Origin: Saccharomonospora marina XMU15
Lineage (GTDB): Bacteria > Actinomycetota > Actinomycetes > Mycobacteriales > Pseudonocardiaceae
Reading direction: 5' to 3'
DNA length: 64,000 nucleotides
Assembly: GCF_000244955.1 (NCBI RefSeq)
Contig: NZ_CM001439.1
Location: 3,522,136 to 3,586,135, forward strand
The position numbers were made by a program, and so were the translations under genes. Of this stretch, positions 1 through 9,242 are shown piece by piece. How positions within the stretch are numbered: position 1 is the first letter of the stretch; each line of letters starts with the position of its first letter. The notes under the pieces were generated by a model that did not search any database, was not told the DNA's origin, and was given only the letters and a program-made list of their open reading frames with translations.

Positions 1-69
1 GAGCGGGGTCGCCTCGGCGCCGAACCGGTCGAATTCCGTGGCGGGTTCCGTGGCGGGTTCCTCGGTCAT
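1..69 (-). CDS. ruvB: RuvB N-terminus (partial, runs off the window)
   Basis: Only the first 23 codons are present, starting at the ATG read from 69 down. The peptide begins MTEEPATEPATEFDRFG, an acidic, variable leader like that of actinobacterial RuvB. It starts 3 bp after the ruvA stop, so it is the third gene of a ruvC-ruvA-ruvB operon. RuvB is the hexameric ATPase that drives branch migration with RuvA. The assignment rests mainly on context because no ATPase motif lies inside the window. Confidence 0.85.
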   Translation of the reverse strand, partial: MTEEPATEPATEFDRFGAEATPL

Positions 70-72
70 GGC

Positions 73-690
73 TCAGCGCTTCCTGCCGAGGGTCACCAGC
101 GCGGCCCGCAGCAGGCCGGACGTGTCGGCAGCACCCGAGTCGCCGTGCTCGCCGTCGGCCGCGGTCACCTTGTCCACGGCCTGCTCGGCCTGCCGCGCGG
201 CGAAGCCCAGGCCCACCAGCGCCTCCACCACCTCGGCGCGCACCGCGGCCCGACCGGGCGTCACCGCCGGGTGCGCCGCGGGCGGCTCGGTGGCGGTCAC
301 CTTGTCGCGCAGCTCCAACGTGAGTCGCTCGGCACCCTTGCGCCCGATACCGGGGACCTGGGTGAGCACGGTGATGTCGCCGTCGGCGAGCGCGGCGCGC
401 AGCTTGTCGGGATCGAGCACGGCGAGCGCGGCCAACGCCAGCCGGGGGCCGATGCCGGACACCGTCTGCAGCAGCGTGAACAGGTCGCGCGCCTGCGCGT
501 CGGCGAAGCCGAACAGGGTGAGCGAGTCCTCCCGCACGACGAGGCTGGTGTGCAGGCGTGCCTGTTCGCCCCTGCGCAGCGTGGCCAGCGTGGCCGGGGT
601 GGCCTGCACGGTCAGGCCCACCCCGCCGACCTCCACCACCGCGTGATCGAGGCCGACGGACAGCACCTGCCCGCACACCGAGGAGATCAT
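73..690 (-). CDS. ruvA: Holliday junction DNA helicase subunit RuvA
   Basis: The 205-aa protein begins [12 protein letters not shown], the OB-fold start of RuvA. It carries two helix-hairpin-helix stretches, around [14 protein letters not shown] and [17 protein letters not shown], and a C-terminal RuvB-contacting helical domain around [19 protein letters not shown]. RuvA forms the tetramer that holds the four-way junction open while RuvB pumps DNA. The ATG start overlaps the ruvC stop in an ATGA, which fixes the start and implies translational coupling. A longer upstream extension in this frame lies wholly inside ruvC and is not real. Confidence 0.95.
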   Translation of the reverse strand: MISSVCGQVLSVGLDHAVVEVGGVGLTVQATPATLATLRRGEQARLHTSLVVREDSLTLFGFADAQARDLFTLLQTVSGIGPRLALAALAVLDPDKLRAALADGDITVLTQVPGIGRKGAERLTLELRDKVTATEPPAAHPAVTPGRAAVRAEVVEALVGLGFAARQAEQAVDKVTAADGEHGDSGAADTSGLLRAALVTLGRKR

Positions 691-1283
691 CGATTCCCTC
701 CCGTGGCCGAGTCGCCCGCCCGGTTCCGCCTTGCCGCCGCCGCCAGTTTGGCGCGATGGGCACGAGCAAGCTCCGCCGCCCTGGCCTCGGCCTCGGCCAG
801 CCGGGCACGCATCGGCTCCCGCCACAGGTGGCAGATCGCCAGCGCCAGCGCGTCGGCGGCGTCGGCGGGACTCGGCCGACTCGGCAACTTCAGCAGTCGC
901 GTCACCATGACCGTGACCTGGTTCTTGTCGGCACGTCCTGACCCGGTGACGGCGGCCTTGACCTCGCTGGGGGTGTGGAACACCACCGGCAACCCCCGGC
1001 GTGCGGCGCTGAGTGCCACGACACCGCCCGCCTGCGCCGTCCCCATCACGGTGCGGACGTTGTGCTGGCTGAACACCCGCTCCACCGCGACGGCGTCCGG
1101 CTGGTAGGTGTCCAGCCACTCCTCCACCTCGGCCGACACGCGCAACAGCCTGGTCGCCAGGTCGGAGTCGGCCGGGGTGCGTACCACATCGACGGCGACA
1201 CACGTGACGGTGCGTCCCAGCCCGCCGTCCACGACGCCGAGACCGCATCGAGTCAGTCCCGGGTCGACACCGAGCACGCGCAC
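687..1283 (-). CDS. ruvC: Crossover junction endodeoxyribonuclease RuvC
   Basis: This 198-aa protein has the RNase H-like fold signatures of Ruv[13 protein letters not shown] with the first catalytic Asp near residue 7, the VAVERVF Glu, and the C-terminal [10 protein letters not shown] Asp. RuvC cuts Holliday junctions symmetrically after RuvAB branch migration. The start is a GTG directly before RVLGVDPG. The last 25 residues or so are basic and Ala-rich, an actinobacterial tail beyond the core. It is the first gene of the ruvCAB operon. Confidence 0.95.
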   Translation of the reverse strand: MRVLGVDPGLTRCGLGVVDGGLGRTVTCVAVDVVRTPADSDLATRLLRVSAEVEEWLDTYQPDAVAVERVFSQHNVRTVMGTAQAGGVVALSAARRGLPVVFHTPSEVKAAVTGSGRADKNQVTVMVTRLLKLPSRPSPADAADALALAICHLWREPMRARLAEAEARAAELARAHRAKLAAAARRNRAGDSATGGNR

Positions 1284-1436
1284 CAGCTCTCCCTTTTCGC
1301 GAACACCAGTTCGAGCACGAAGGCTACCGCCCGAGCCCGTGCTCTTCCCGGCAGGCGCGCCGCGGCCACCGGCAACGGCCTCGAGACAGCGGCCTCGACG
1401 GGCAGGCGTACCGGGTGTGCGAACGGCCGAGGGCGG

Positions 1437-1967
1437 TCAGGGCCCGTCGAGACCGGGGGTCCAGCTCTCCGGCGCGCCGCTGACCGTGAGCACCGGCTGC
1501 CACTGCGCGAATCCCTCGGGGGCGGCCTCGTCCCACGGCCAGTGGCCGTCGGGCGTGGGTACGACGATCTGCAGCGCGGGGAAGTCCCCTTCGGGGTAGA
1601 CGAGGAACGCGCTGCCGAAGAACTCCGGGTAGTGACCGGGGGCGACCTTCTCGAAGGTCACCGGCACGCCCTCGAAGAAGTCGTGGTAGAGCGCTCCGGG
1701 TTGGAATCGCTCGCCGGTGGCCGCCCTGTCCACGTAGGCGTCGAGCAGGACGGTGGCCAGTTGGGTGGGCAACCCCACCACGACAGCTTCGGGGACCTCG
1801 TGCATCGCCCACGCGCACACGGTGAACGCATAGCCCGCGCCGTTGTCGTCAGGGGGCACCGCGATCACGGCGTTGCCACGCTGCTGAGCCTGGGCGACGA
1901 TCCACTCACGCAGTTGCTGCTCGCCGTCGAGGGTGCTTTCGGCGGTCTCGGCTGACACGGGCGACAT
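1437..1967 (-). CDS. DUF4262-type protein of unknown function
   Basis: This 176-aa soluble protein lacks a signal peptide or membrane segments. The stretch AGYAFTVCAWAMHEVPEAVVVGLPTQLATVLLDAYVDR followed by a Y-x-D-F-F-x-G motif and a V-F-x-K-V-x-P-G-H-Y-like region is typical of the DUF4262 family (domain assignment from memory). Family members are small acidic proteins with no established role. It stands alone on the minus strand, 153 bp upstream of ruvC and 47 bp after yebC, so it may be co-transcribed with either. Confidence 0.7.
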   Translation of the reverse strand: MSPVSAETAESTLDGEQQLREWIVAQAQQRGNAVIAVPPDDNGAGYAFTVCAWAMHEVPEAVVVGLPTQLATVLLDAYVDRAATGERFQPGALYHDFFEGVPVTFEKVAPGHYPEFFGSAFLVYPEGDFPALQIVVPTPDGHWPWDEAAPEGFAQWQPVLTVSGAPESWTPGLDGP

Positions 1968-2014
1968 TCTGCACCATCACCGCCGCCTGCCCAAGGAGGC
2001 GGACGGTGAGCCGG

Positions 2015-2764
2015 TCAGCCGACCTCCGCGAGGACGTCGTCGGATACGTCGAAGTTGGAGTAGACGTTTTGCACGTCGTCGCAGTCCTCCAGCGCCTCGA
2101 TCAGCCGGAACACCTTCCTGGCGCCCTCGGCGTCGAGTGGCACGTTGACCGAGGGCAGGAAGTTGGCATCGGCCGACTCGTAGTCGTATCCCGCGTCCTG
2201 CAACGCCTTCCGAACAGCCACCAGGTCACCGGCCTCGGAGATGATCTCGAAGCTCTCGCCGAGGTCGTTGACCTCCTCCGCGCCCGCGTCCAGCACGGCC
2301 AGCAGGACGTCGTCCTCGGAGAGCCCGTTCTTCGGCATGATGACCACGCCCTTGCGGTTGAACAGGTACGCAACCGAGCCCGGGTCGGCGAGCGAGCCGC
2401 CGTTGCGGGTCAGCGCGGTGCGAACCTCCGACGCCGCCCGGTTCTTGTTGTCGGTGAGGCACTCGATCAGCACCGCGACACCGTTGGGCGCGTAGCCCTC
2501 GTAGGTGATGTTCTGCCAGTCGGCGCCGCCTGCCTCCTCGCCCGCGCCACGCTTGCGTGCCCGCTCGATGTTGTCCTGCGGCACGGAGTTCTTCTTGGCC
2601 TTCTGGATGGCGTCGTACAGCGTGGGGTTGCCTTCCGGGTCGCCCCCGCCGGTGCGCGCGGCGACCTCGATGTTCTTGATCAGTCTCGCGAACAGCTTGC
2701 CACGCTTGGCGTCGAGGGCGGCCTTCTTGTGCTTCGTGGTGGCCCACTTCGAGTGGCCGCTCAT
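2015..2764 (-). CDS. yebC: YebC/PmpR-family DNA-binding or translation-associated regulator
   Basis: The 249-aa product begins [25 protein letters not shown], the hallmark start of the YebC/PmpR/TACO1 family. It has the usual GGG.PEGNPTL.DAI.KAK and [21 protein letters not shown] blocks, so it is full length. Members were first described as transcription regulators, and some act on ribosomes stalled at proline-rich sequences. Placement next to pdxT and near ruvCAB is the common actinobacterial arrangement. Sixteen base pairs separate it from the pdxT stop upstream, which suggests an operon. Confidence 0.95.
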   Translation of the reverse strand: MSGHSKWATTKHKKAALDAKRGKLFARLIKNIEVAARTGGGDPEGNPTLYDAIQKAKKNSVPQDNIERARKRGAGEEAGGADWQNITYEGYAPNGVAVLIECLTDNKNRAASEVRTALTRNGGSLADPGSVAYLFNRKGVVIMPKNGLSEDDVLLAVLDAGAEEVNDLGESFEIISEAGDLVAVRKALQDAGYDYESADANFLPSVNVPLDAEGARKVFRLIEALEDCDDVQNVYSNFDVSDDVLAEVG

Positions 2765-2780
2765 CTCTCCTCCAACTCTC

Positions 2781-3410
2781 TTACGCGTCTACCTGCGCGC
2801 CCACCATGCGTACGAACAGCCGGTGCACCCGCTCGTCGCCGGTCAGTTCGGGATGGAATGCCGTGGCCAGCACCGGTCCCTGCCGAACGGCGACGATCCT
2901 ATCGGCCGCCGCCCGGGTCTTCGGGGTGTCGGGGACCTTGGCCAGCACCTCCACCGAGGCTCCCGCCTTCTCCACCCACGGTGCGCGGATGAAGACGGCG
3001 TGCACCGGCCCGTCCTCGATCTCGCGGACGTCCAGGTCGGTCTCGAAGGAATCGACCTGCCTGCCGAAGGCGTTGCGCCGCACGACGATGTCGAGACCGT
3101 CGAGCTGATGCTGGTCCGGCCTGCCGTCGAGCACCTGCCTGGCCAGCAGGATCATCCCCGCGCAGGAACCGAACACCGGCATGCCCTCGGCGATCCGCTT
3201 CCGCAGCGGGTCCAGCAGCTCGAAGACCTCCAGCAGCCGCGACATCGTGGTGGACTCGCCGCCCGGCAGCACCATCGCGTCCACTTGGGACAGTTCCGTC
3301 GGCCTGCGTACCTGGCACGGTGACGCACCGGCGCGATCGAGCATCGCCAGGTGTTCCCGCACGTCGCCCTGCAGGGCGAGCACCCCGATGACCGGCTGCC
3401 GCTGGGTCAC
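2781..3410 (-). CDS. pdxT: Pyridoxal 5'-phosphate synthase glutaminase subunit PdxT
   Basis: This class I glutamine amidotransferase supplies ammonia from glutamine to PdxS for ribose-5-phosphate-dependent PLP synthesis. Visible motifs are [13 protein letters not shown] at the start, LPGGESTTM, the nucleophile loop [11 protein letters not shown], and the [13 protein letters not shown] His/Glu pair. I place the start at the GTG at 3410, preceded by AAAGGTGGAGG; an ATG 36 bp further upstream would add an unrelated leader. Length 209 aa is normal. The partner pdxS lies 2 kb away, separated by azlCD and an XRE gene. Confidence 0.95.
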   Translation of the reverse strand: MTQRQPVIGVLALQGDVREHLAMLDRAGASPCQVRRPTELSQVDAMVLPGGESTTMSRLLEVFELLDPLRKRIAEGMPVFGSCAGMILLARQVLDGRPDQHQLDGLDIVVRRNAFGRQVDSFETDLDVREIEDGPVHAVFIRAPWVEKAGASVEVLAKVPDTPKTRAAADRIVAVRQGPVLATAFHPELTGDERVHRLFVRMVGAQVDA

Positions 3411-3476
3411 GCACCTCCACCTTTCCCGCGATTCCGCGCTGGTCAAGCCTACTGTGCGGGATCGGTGCCCCGGCGT

Positions 3477-3800
3477 TCAGGGCACGCCGAGCAGCCGCAG
3501 GCCCGCGGCCGTCACCCCCGCTGCCAGCACAACGACCACGAACGGCGCTTTCTTCCACGCCAGCACCCCACCCACGGCCACCCCCGCGGGCCGCGCGTAA
3601 CCGGCGAACTCGCCACCGTCGACCAGGGTGGCGGTGGCGACGACGGCGGCCAGCAGCACCACCGCGGACATCGTGGCCAGCCGCTCCACCCTCGGCGAGA
3701 GGGTGATCCTGGTGCGCAGCAGCGGACCGGCGACTCGGAACGCGAACGTGCCGACGGCGAGCACCAGTGTCGACACCACCAGGGTCGTGGCCGTGGTCAT
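3477..3800 (-). CDS. azlD: AzlD-family branched-chain amino acid exporter small subunit
   Basis: The 107-aa protein has four predicted hydrophobic segments and the AzlD-like core in which FRVAGPLLRTRI is followed by RVERLATMSAVVLLAAVVATATL. AzlD pairs with AzlC to export branched-chain amino acids or analogues from the cytoplasm. The ATG at 3800 overlaps the azlC stop by 4 bp (ATGA), confirming co-translation with the larger subunit. There is no sign of degradation. Confidence 0.85.
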   Translation of the reverse strand: MTTATTLVVSTLVLAVGTFAFRVAGPLLRTRITLSPRVERLATMSAVVLLAAVVATATLVDGGEFAGYARPAGVAVGGVLAWKKAPFVVVVLAAGVTAAGLRLLGVP

Positions 3801-4591
3801 GAAGCCACCCGGCTGCCGTGACCGGCGCTGCTCTCGCCGTCACCACCGTCACCAGCGTCGTCACCGTCACCAGCGTCGTCACCGTCACCAGCGTCACCGC
3901 TGCCTGCCGGTGTCGTGCGCAGGGATGTCGTGCGCAGGGATACCGCCACCCCCGCCAACGCGAGCAGCACCGGCAGCCCCGCGGGCAGCCACGGTGCGCC
4001 CGCCACCGCTATCGCGGCGCCGGTGAGCGCGGCGCGGAGGGTGGCGGCTTCCCGCAGTGAGGGCAGCAGCAGGGCCAGCAGCACCGCGGGGAAGGCGGCG
4101 TCGAGCCCGAGCGCGTCGGTGTCGGTCACCACCGTGCCCGCGAACGCGCCGAGCGCCACTCCGAGGTTCCAGCAGCAGAACAGGCCGATGCCGCAGGCCC
4201 AGTAGGCCGCGCGGCGTCGCTGCCGGTCGCGCTGCGCCAGTGCGAACGCCACGGCCTCGTCGATCATCAGGTGACTGCCGACGAGCAGCCGCGCGCGCCC
4301 GGTGCCGAGGATGTCGCCGACGGCGAAACCGAAGGGCACGTGCCGGGTGTTGATGAGCAGGCCCGCGACCACGGCCGCGATCGGGTTGCCGCCGGAGGCC
4401 ATGATCCCCACGAACACGAACTGCGCCGCCCCCGCGAACACCACGACCGACAGCAGCATCGGCAGCCACAACGGCAGGCCGGAACTGACGGTGATGGTGC
4501 CGAACGACACGCCGACGATGCTGCCGGTGAGGCACACCAGCGCGATGTCGCGCAGCACCTCCCGGTCGAGTGTTCGAAATATCGAACGCAT
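3797..4591 (-). CDS. azlC: AzlC-family branched-chain amino acid permease
   Basis: This 264-aa membrane protein has a run of hydrophobic helices and the family blocks VGVSFG, QFVFVGIMASGGNP and NTRHVPFG. It is the large subunit of the AzlCD exporter. The ATG at 4591 sits in the divergent control region shared with the XRE gene, and the frame further upstream runs into that gene. The last 25 residues are an Asp/Gly-rich tail encoded by an 18-bp tandem repeat (about 3844-3894) and are probably disordered. The substrate class is inferred from the family; the actual substrate is unknown. Confidence 0.85.
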   Translation of the reverse strand: MRSIFRTLDREVLRDIALVCLTGSIVGVSFGTITVSSGLPLWLPMLLSVVVFAGAAQFVFVGIMASGGNPIAAVVAGLLINTRHVPFGFAVGDILGTGRARLLVGSHLMIDEAVAFALAQRDRQRRRAAYWACGIGLFCCWNLGVALGAFAGTVVTDTDALGLDAAFPAVLLALLLPSLREAATLRAALTGAAIAVAGAPWLPAGLPVLLALAGVAVSLRTTSLRTTPAGSGDAGDGDDAGDGDDAGDGGDGESSAGHGSRVAS

Positions 4592-4633
4592 GGTGTTTAT
4601 ACTGGACACCGAGAATGTGTTCGTCAAGTCGAA
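4573..4633. promoter_or_regulatory. Divergent azlCD/XRE control region with two matching inverted repeats
   Basis: Two 14-bp elements share the form TTCG-N6-CGAA: TTCGAAATATCGAA at 4573-4586 and TTCGTCAAGTCGAA at 4620-4633. Between them a plus-strand -10-like TATACT lies at 4598-4603. The first element abuts the azlC start codon and the second lies in the 5' leader of the XRE gene. They are likely binding sites for the XRE regulator itself. The arrangement is seen directly; the regulator is inferred. Confidence 0.6.
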
Positions 4634-4656
4634 CGATACGACTTCTGGAGCGAACG

Positions 4657-5223
4657 ATGACGGAGTCCCGAGGAGCGGGCGCACCACTGGCCGTGATCGC
4701 CGCCTCGCTGCGAAGGGAACGCAAGCGCAGCGGCATGTCGCTGGCCGAGGTGGCGCGTCGAGCGGGTATCGCCAAGTCGACGCTGTCGCAGCTGGAGTCG
4801 GGGACCGGCAACCCCAGCGTCGAGACGCTGTGGGCGCTGGGCGTGGCGCTCGACGTGCCGTTCGCGCGCCTCGTCGACCCACCGAGGCCGAAGGTCCAGG
4901 TGGTGCGCGCGGGCGAGGGGCCCGCGGTGGCCTCCGAACGCGCGGACTACGTGGCGACGCTGCTGGCGTCCTGCCCGCCGAACGCGCGCAGGGACATCTA
5001 CGTGCTCAACGTGCAACCCGGCACACCCCGCGAGTCGGACCCGCACATGCCCGGCGTGGTGGAGCACGTCGTGCTCAGCACGGGCAGGGCGCTGGTCGGG
5101 GTGCTGGAGGAGCCGGTGGAGCTGTCCCCCGGCGACTACATCGCCTACCCCGGCGACGTGGCGCACGTCTTCCAGGCACTCGAACCCGACACGACAGCGG
5201 TGCTGGTCTCCGAACACGTCTGA
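4657..5223 (+). CDS. XRE-family regulator with C-terminal cupin domain
   Basis: The 188-aa protein has an N-terminal helix-turn-helix (residues about 10-65, including SLAEVARRAGIAKSTLSQLESG) and a C-terminal cupin barrel (about 110-185, including LSTGRALVGVLEEPVELSPGDYIAYPGDVAHVF). Such HTH-cupin proteins sense a small molecule and control adjacent transport or catabolic genes. Divergence from azlCD and the shared operator pair suggest it controls that exporter and itself. The start ATG at 4657 was chosen over an in-frame upstream ATG at 4570 because the latter would translate through the promoter and azlC start. Confidence 0.85.
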   Translation: MTESRGAGAPLAVIAASLRRERKRSGMSLAEVARRAGIAKSTLSQLESGTGNPSVETLWALGVALDVPFARLVDPPRPKVQVVRAGEGPAVASERADYVATLLASCPPNARRDIYVLNVQPGTPRESDPHMPGVVEHVVLSTGRALVGVLEEPVELSPGDYIAYPGDVAHVFQALEPDTTAVLVSEHV

Positions 5224-5225
5224 AA

Positions 5226-5327
5226 CCGCGAGTCCCCCGCTGCCGTCCGCGAGTCCCCCGCTCTCGCCCGCGAGTCCCCCGCTCTCGCCCGCGAGTTCCG
5301 CGCTCCCGTCCGCGAACCGAGCGCGCC
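5226..5327. repeat. Intergenic tandem array of a 21-bp unit (array A)
   Basis: Four consecutive 21-bp units begin at 5226, 5247, 5268 and 5289, each opening with CCGCGAG. The core reads CCGCGAGTCCCCCG in the first three and CCGCGAGTTCCGCG in the fourth; a decayed fifth unit starts at 5310. The same unit recurs at 17102-17206. It lies directly after the XRE stop, between convergent genes. No protein-coding role is visible. Confidence 0.8.
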
Positions 5328-5341
5328 AAGTCCCGCCGCCG

Positions 5342-5381
5342 ACGCCGGGCCACCGGACGAACAATGCCGATGGCCCGGCGT
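5342..5381. terminator. Bidirectional hairpin between convergent XRE gene and pdxS
   Basis: ACGCCGGGCCA at 5342-5352 is perfectly complementary to TGGCCCGGCGT at 5371-5381, leaving an 18-nt loop. It sits between two converging genes, so it could terminate both transcripts. There is only a short T run on the plus side. Confidence 0.6.
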
Positions 5382-5398
5382 TTCGGCTGCTGGGAGCT

Positions 5399-6313
5399 CT
5401 ACCAGCCTCGCTCCGCGAGGCGGTGCGGCTGTGGCACGTCGTCGACGTTGATGCCGACCATGGCGTCGCCGAGGCCGCGCGACACCTTCGCGATCATGTC
5501 GGGGTCGTCGTGGAAGGTGGTCGCCTTCACGATCGCCTCCGCACGCTTGGCCGGGTCGCCGGACTTGAAGATGCCGGAGCCGACGAACACACCCTCCGCG
5601 CCGAGCTGCATCATCATCGCGGCGTCGGCAGGCGTTGCGATGCCGCCCGCGGTGAACAGCACGACGGGCAGCTTCCCGGTGGCCGCCACCTCCTTGACCA
5701 GCTCGAACGGCGCCTGCAGCTCCTTGGCGGCGACGTAGAGCTCGTCTTCGGGCAACGCGGAGAGCTTGCGCAGTTCCGTGCGGATGTGGCGCATGTGCAT
5801 GGTCGCGTTCGACACGTCGCCGGTGCCCGCCTCGCCCTTGGAACGGATCATGGCTGCGCCCTCGTTGATCCGACGCAACGCCTCACCGAGGTTGGTGGCA
5901 CCACACACGAACGGCACGGTGAAGGCCCACTTGTCGATGTGGTTGGCGTAGTCGGCGGGAGTGAGCACCTCGGACTCGTCGACGTAGTCCACGCCGAGCG
6001 CCTGCAACACCCTCGCCTCGACGAAGTGTCCGATCCGGGCCTTGGCCATCACCGGGATGGACACCGCCGAGATGATGCCCTCGATCAGGTCGGGGTCGCT
6101 CATCCTCGCCACGCCACCCTGGGCGCGGATGTCGGCGGGCACGCGTTCGAGCGCCATCACCGCGACGGCACCGGCGTCCTCGGCGATCTTGGCTTGCTCC
6201 GGGGTGACGACGTCCATGATCACGCCACCCTTGAGCATCTCCGCCATCCCGCGCTTCACTCGCGCGGTACCGGTCTCGGGCTGGCTGGAGTTGCTGGGCT
6301 GGGCGTCTGACAC
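5399..6313 (-). CDS. pdxS: Pyridoxal 5'-phosphate synthase lyase subunit PdxS
   Basis: This 304-aa TIM-barrel enzyme condenses ribulose/ribose 5-phosphate, glyceraldehyde 3-phosphate and ammonia into PLP. Family blocks are present: [18 protein letters not shown] near residue 19, the [13 protein letters not shown] lysine, [14 protein letters not shown]-like sequence, and [13 protein letters not shown] for phosphate binding. The start is the GTG at 6313 followed by SDAQPS. Upstream codons of the frame belong to non-coding sequence. It is a single transcription unit, convergent with the XRE gene and divergent from the EF-G paralogue. Confidence 0.97.
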   Translation of the reverse strand: MSDAQPSNSSQPETGTARVKRGMAEMLKGGVIMDVVTPEQAKIAEDAGAVAVMALERVPADIRAQGGVARMSDPDLIEGIISAVSIPVMAKARIGHFVEARVLQALGVDYVDESEVLTPADYANHIDKWAFTVPFVCGATNLGEALRRINEGAAMIRSKGEAGTGDVSNATMHMRHIRTELRKLSALPEDELYVAAKELQAPFELVKEVAATGKLPVVLFTAGGIATPADAAMMMQLGAEGVFVGSGIFKSGDPAKRAEAIVKATTFHDDPDMIAKVSRGLGDAMVGINVDDVPQPHRLAERGW

Positions 6314-6495
6314 TGCTGTGGCCTTTCGCGAACTGGGATTTCCAACGTCCAGAGTACGTCCCACGTGGACCGCCACCCCGGGCCAGTACCCGACGATTTC
6401 GGGAGTCCACTTGTGCGCCCTTGCCGCACAGCCGAATCGGGTGTGTGATCGAGGGCACACCTGTCGACAATGTCGTCGCCGCAAGGAGGCCCGCG

Positions 6496-8610
6496 ATGGC
6501 CGAGAAGCACACGAGGAACAGCGACGCCGGGGCCGCGGTCGCTGTCGACGATCCGAGCAAGGTGCGCAACGTGGCGCTGGTCGGGCCCTCCGGCTCGGGC
6601 AAGACCACGTTGGCCGAGGCACTGCTCGTCGCATCGGGAACGCTGAACAGGGCCGGGTCCGTGGTGGACGGCACAACCGTCTTCGACCACGATCCCGCCG
6701 CCGTCCGCCAGCAACGATCCGTCGGACTGTCGGTCGCGCCGGTGCGGTACGGCGACATAAAGATCAACTTGATCGACACGCCCGGGTACGCCGACTTCGT
6801 CGGCGAGGTGCGGGCGGGCCTGCGCGCGGCGGACGCGGCACTGTTCGTCGTCAGCGCGGGCGAAGGGGTGGACTCCGCGACCGTGTCGCTGTGGGAGGAG
6901 TGCGCGTCGGCTGGCACGCCGCGTGCCGTGGTCGTTTCGAGGCTGGACCACCCACGCGCCGACGTCGGGGGGGAGATCGCGGCGTGCAGGCAGGCGTTCG
7001 GGTCGGGTGTGCTGCCGCTGTACCTGCCCACCGACGACGGACGCGGGCTGATCGGCCTCATCACGCAGCGGCTGTTCGACTACTCCGGCGGCTACCCGCC
7101 CACCGTCGGCGAGCCGGGCGAGGCCGAGCGGGAGCGGCTGGCCCGCGCGCGCGACGAGCTCATCGAGGGTGTGATCGCCGAGAGCGAGGACGAGACCCTC
7201 ATGGACCGATATCTCGGTGGCGAGGAGATCTCCGAGGACACCTTGATCGCGGACCTGGAGACGGCCGTCGCGCGCGGCTCGTTCCATCCGGTGATCCCGG
7301 TGTGCGCGGAGACCGGGACGGGGCTGGCCGAGCTACTTGACGGCATCGCGCGCGCGTGTCCCTCGCCGCTGGAGCACGAGGTGCCGATGGCGACGTCACC
7401 GAACGGCATCGCGCACCCCCGGCTGGAGCCGGACCCGAACGGCCCGCTGGCGGCCGAGGTGGTGCGTACCGCGGTGGACTCCTACGTCGGCAGGGTTTCG
7501 CTGGTGCGGGTCTTCTCCGGCACGCTGCGCCCGGAGCGCCCCGTGCACATCCGCGGGCAGGGCCTCGCCGACCGGGGACACCCCGACCACGACGCCGACG
7601 AGCGCGTCGCGCACCTGTACTCCCCGCTCGGCGCGAACCTGCGCGAGGTGCCGTACTGCGTCGCGGGCGATGTGTGCGCGCTGACGAAGATCGGTTCGGC
7701 CGAGACCGGCGACACCGTGTCGTATCCCGACGACCCACTGCTGATCGAACCGTGGGCGATGCCGGAGCCGCTGCTGCCCGTCGCCGTGGTGGCCAAGACC
7801 CGAAGCGACGAGGACGCGCTCGCGAGGAACCTGTCCCGGCTGGTGGCGGGTGATCCGACGCTGCGGCTGGAACGCAACGCCGAGACCGGGCAACTGGTGC
7901 TGTGGTGCATGGGTGAGGCTCACGCGGACGTGGTGCTGTCGCGGCTGCGGGCGGGCGGGGCCGATGTGGACACCGAACCGGTGCGGACCAGCCTGCGCTC
8001 CACGTTCGCGGGCAAGGCGACCGGGCACGGCAGGCACGTCAAGCAGTCCGGCGGCCACGGCCAGTACGCGGTGTGCGACATCGAGGTGGAGCCGCTCGAG
8101 CGCGGCGCGGGTTTCGAGTTCGTCGACAAGGTGGTCGGCGGCGCGGTCCCGCACCAGTTCATCCCCAGTGTCGAGAAGGGCGTGCGGGCGCAGCTGAACA
8201 AGGGTCTCGTCGACGACCACCCCGTCGTGGACGTCCGGGTGACGTTGTTCGACGGCAAGGCGCACAGCGTCGACTCCTCCGACGCCGCGTTCCAGACCGC
8301 GGGCGCGCTCGCGCTGAAGGACGCCGCCACCAAGACGCGGATCGTGTTGCTGGAGCCGCTGGACGAAGTCACCGTGCGGGCGCCGGACGAGTACCTCGGT
8401 ACCGTGCTGGGTGACCTGTCGGCGCGCCGGGGCAGGGTGCTCGGCACGGAGTCGGTCGCGGGCGGGTGCAGTGTCGTGCGCGCGGAGGTACCGGCGACGG
8501 AACTGCTGCGCTATGCCATCGACCTGCGTTCACTCACCTCGGGTACGGCCACGTTCAGCAGGCATCACGTGCGCTACGACCCGATGCCGCAGGCGGCCAC
8601 GGCACGCTGA
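6496..8610 (+). CDS. EF-G paralogue (elongation factor G-like, FusA2 type)
   Basis: The 704-aa protein has the EF-G domain order: GTPase domain with P-loop GPSGSGKTT (about residue 30) and DTPGYADF, domain II, and domains III-V ending [17 protein letters not shown]. It belongs to the EF-G2/FusA2 type found beside normal EF-G in actinobacteria; it is not the main translocase, and its role is unsettled. The G4 motif reads VSRLDH rather than NKxD or TKLDH, which may weaken guanine recognition. ATG 6496 follows AAGGAGG at ideal spacing and is preferred to an in-frame ATG at 6421. Confidence 0.88.
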   Translation: MAEKHTRNSDAGAAVAVDDPSKVRNVALVGPSGSGKTTLAEALLVASGTLNRAGSVVDGTTVFDHDPAAVRQQRSVGLSVAPVRYGDIKINLIDTPGYADFVGEVRAGLRAADAALFVVSAGEGVDSATVSLWEECASAGTPRAVVVSRLDHPRADVGGEIAACRQAFGSGVLPLYLPTDDGRGLIGLITQRLFDYSGGYPPTVGEPGEAERERLARARDELIEGVIAESEDETLMDRYLGGEEISEDTLIADLETAVARGSFHPVIPVCAETGTGLAELLDGIARACPSPLEHEVPMATSPNGIAHPRLEPDPNGPLAAEVVRTAVDSYVGRVSLVRVFSGTLRPERPVHIRGQGLADRGHPDHDADERVAHLYSPLGANLREVPYCVAGDVCALTKIGSAETGDTVSYPDDPLLIEPWAMPEPLLPVAVVAKTRSDEDALARNLSRLVAGDPTLRLERNAETGQLVLWCMGEAHADVVLSRLRAGGADVDTEPVRTSLRSTFAGKATGHGRHVKQSGGHGQYAVCDIEVEPLERGAGFEFVDKVVGGAVPHQFIPSVEKGVRAQLNKGLVDDHPVVDVRVTLFDGKAHSVDSSDAAFQTAGALALKDAATKTRIVLLEPLDEVTVRAPDEYLGTVLGDLSARRGRVLGTESVAGGCSVVRAEVPATELLRYAIDLRSLTSGTATFSRHHVRYDPMPQAATAR

Positions 8611-8688
8611 TCGCGCCCGCCGCCAGCAACCGTCAGCAGTTGCCGGGCGCTGCCGGGCGCTGTCGGGGTTCGGGCGCTGCGGGAGCCG

Positions 8689-9213
8689 TCAGAACTCGAA
8701 GCCGCCCGGCCTGCCGTTGCGGTCGGCCAGCAACCCCGCGAGTGTGGCGATGGCGATCTCGGGCGGGGTGCGGGAGCCGATGTTGAGGCCCACCGGCCGG
8801 TGTACCCGCTCGACCTCCGAGGCGGGCACGCCCAGTGCGGCGAGCGCTTCGATGTGCGGCCCGGGGTGGCGCGGGTTTCCCATCACGCCGATCCAGCGGG
8901 CCGGGTGCAGCAGCGCGTCGCGCAGCACCTCGCCGAGTTCGTCGCGGTGGTGGTCGGTGACGACGACGTCGGTGTCGGTGTCCAGCTTCGGCATCGACGT
9001 GACCACCTCCACCGCCGGGTCGAGGCCTGCCTCGGTGGCGCGCCGCGGGTCGGGCTCGACCAGCACGGCGCGAAACCGCAGATCCGCACCGTAGGACAGC
9101 AGGTGGGCGGCGACCGGGGAGGCGAACACGGCCACCAGCGTGCGTTCGGTGGGCGGGGCCTCGCTGAATCCGTGGGCGACGTCGCAGGCGGGATCGTGGT
9201 CGGAAGCGGCCAT
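8689..9213 (-). CDS. XdhC-type Rossmann-domain protein
   Basis: The 174-aa protein matches the C-terminal Rossmann half of XdhC: a start like RTLVAVFASPVAAHLLSYGADLRFRAVLVEPDP, then VVVTDHHRDELG, WIGVMGNPRH and VHRPVGLNIGSRTPPEIAIATLAGLLA. XdhC proteins bind and sulfurate molybdenum cofactor for xanthine dehydrogenase-type enzymes. The N-terminal domain is missing and no molybdoenzyme is nearby, so the exact job is open. It ends 78 bp from the convergent EF-G paralogue. Confidence 0.8.
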   Translation of the reverse strand: MAASDHDPACDVAHGFSEAPPTERTLVAVFASPVAAHLLSYGADLRFRAVLVEPDPRRATEAGLDPAVEVVTSMPKLDTDTDVVVTDHHRDELGEVLRDALLHPARWIGVMGNPRHPGPHIEALAALGVPASEVERVHRPVGLNIGSRTPPEIAIATLAGLLADRNGRPGGFEF

Positions 9214-9242
9214 GACAGCCAGTCTGCCACGCCTGCCGGTGG

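Noticed and set aside
3818-3900. Functional DNA repeat array at the azlC 3' end
   Set aside because: The 18-bp period keeps the AzlC reading frame and is better explained as an acidic protein tail.
5226-5327. CRISPR array
   Set aside because: Units of 21 bp are contiguous with no spacers, and no cas genes are present in the window.
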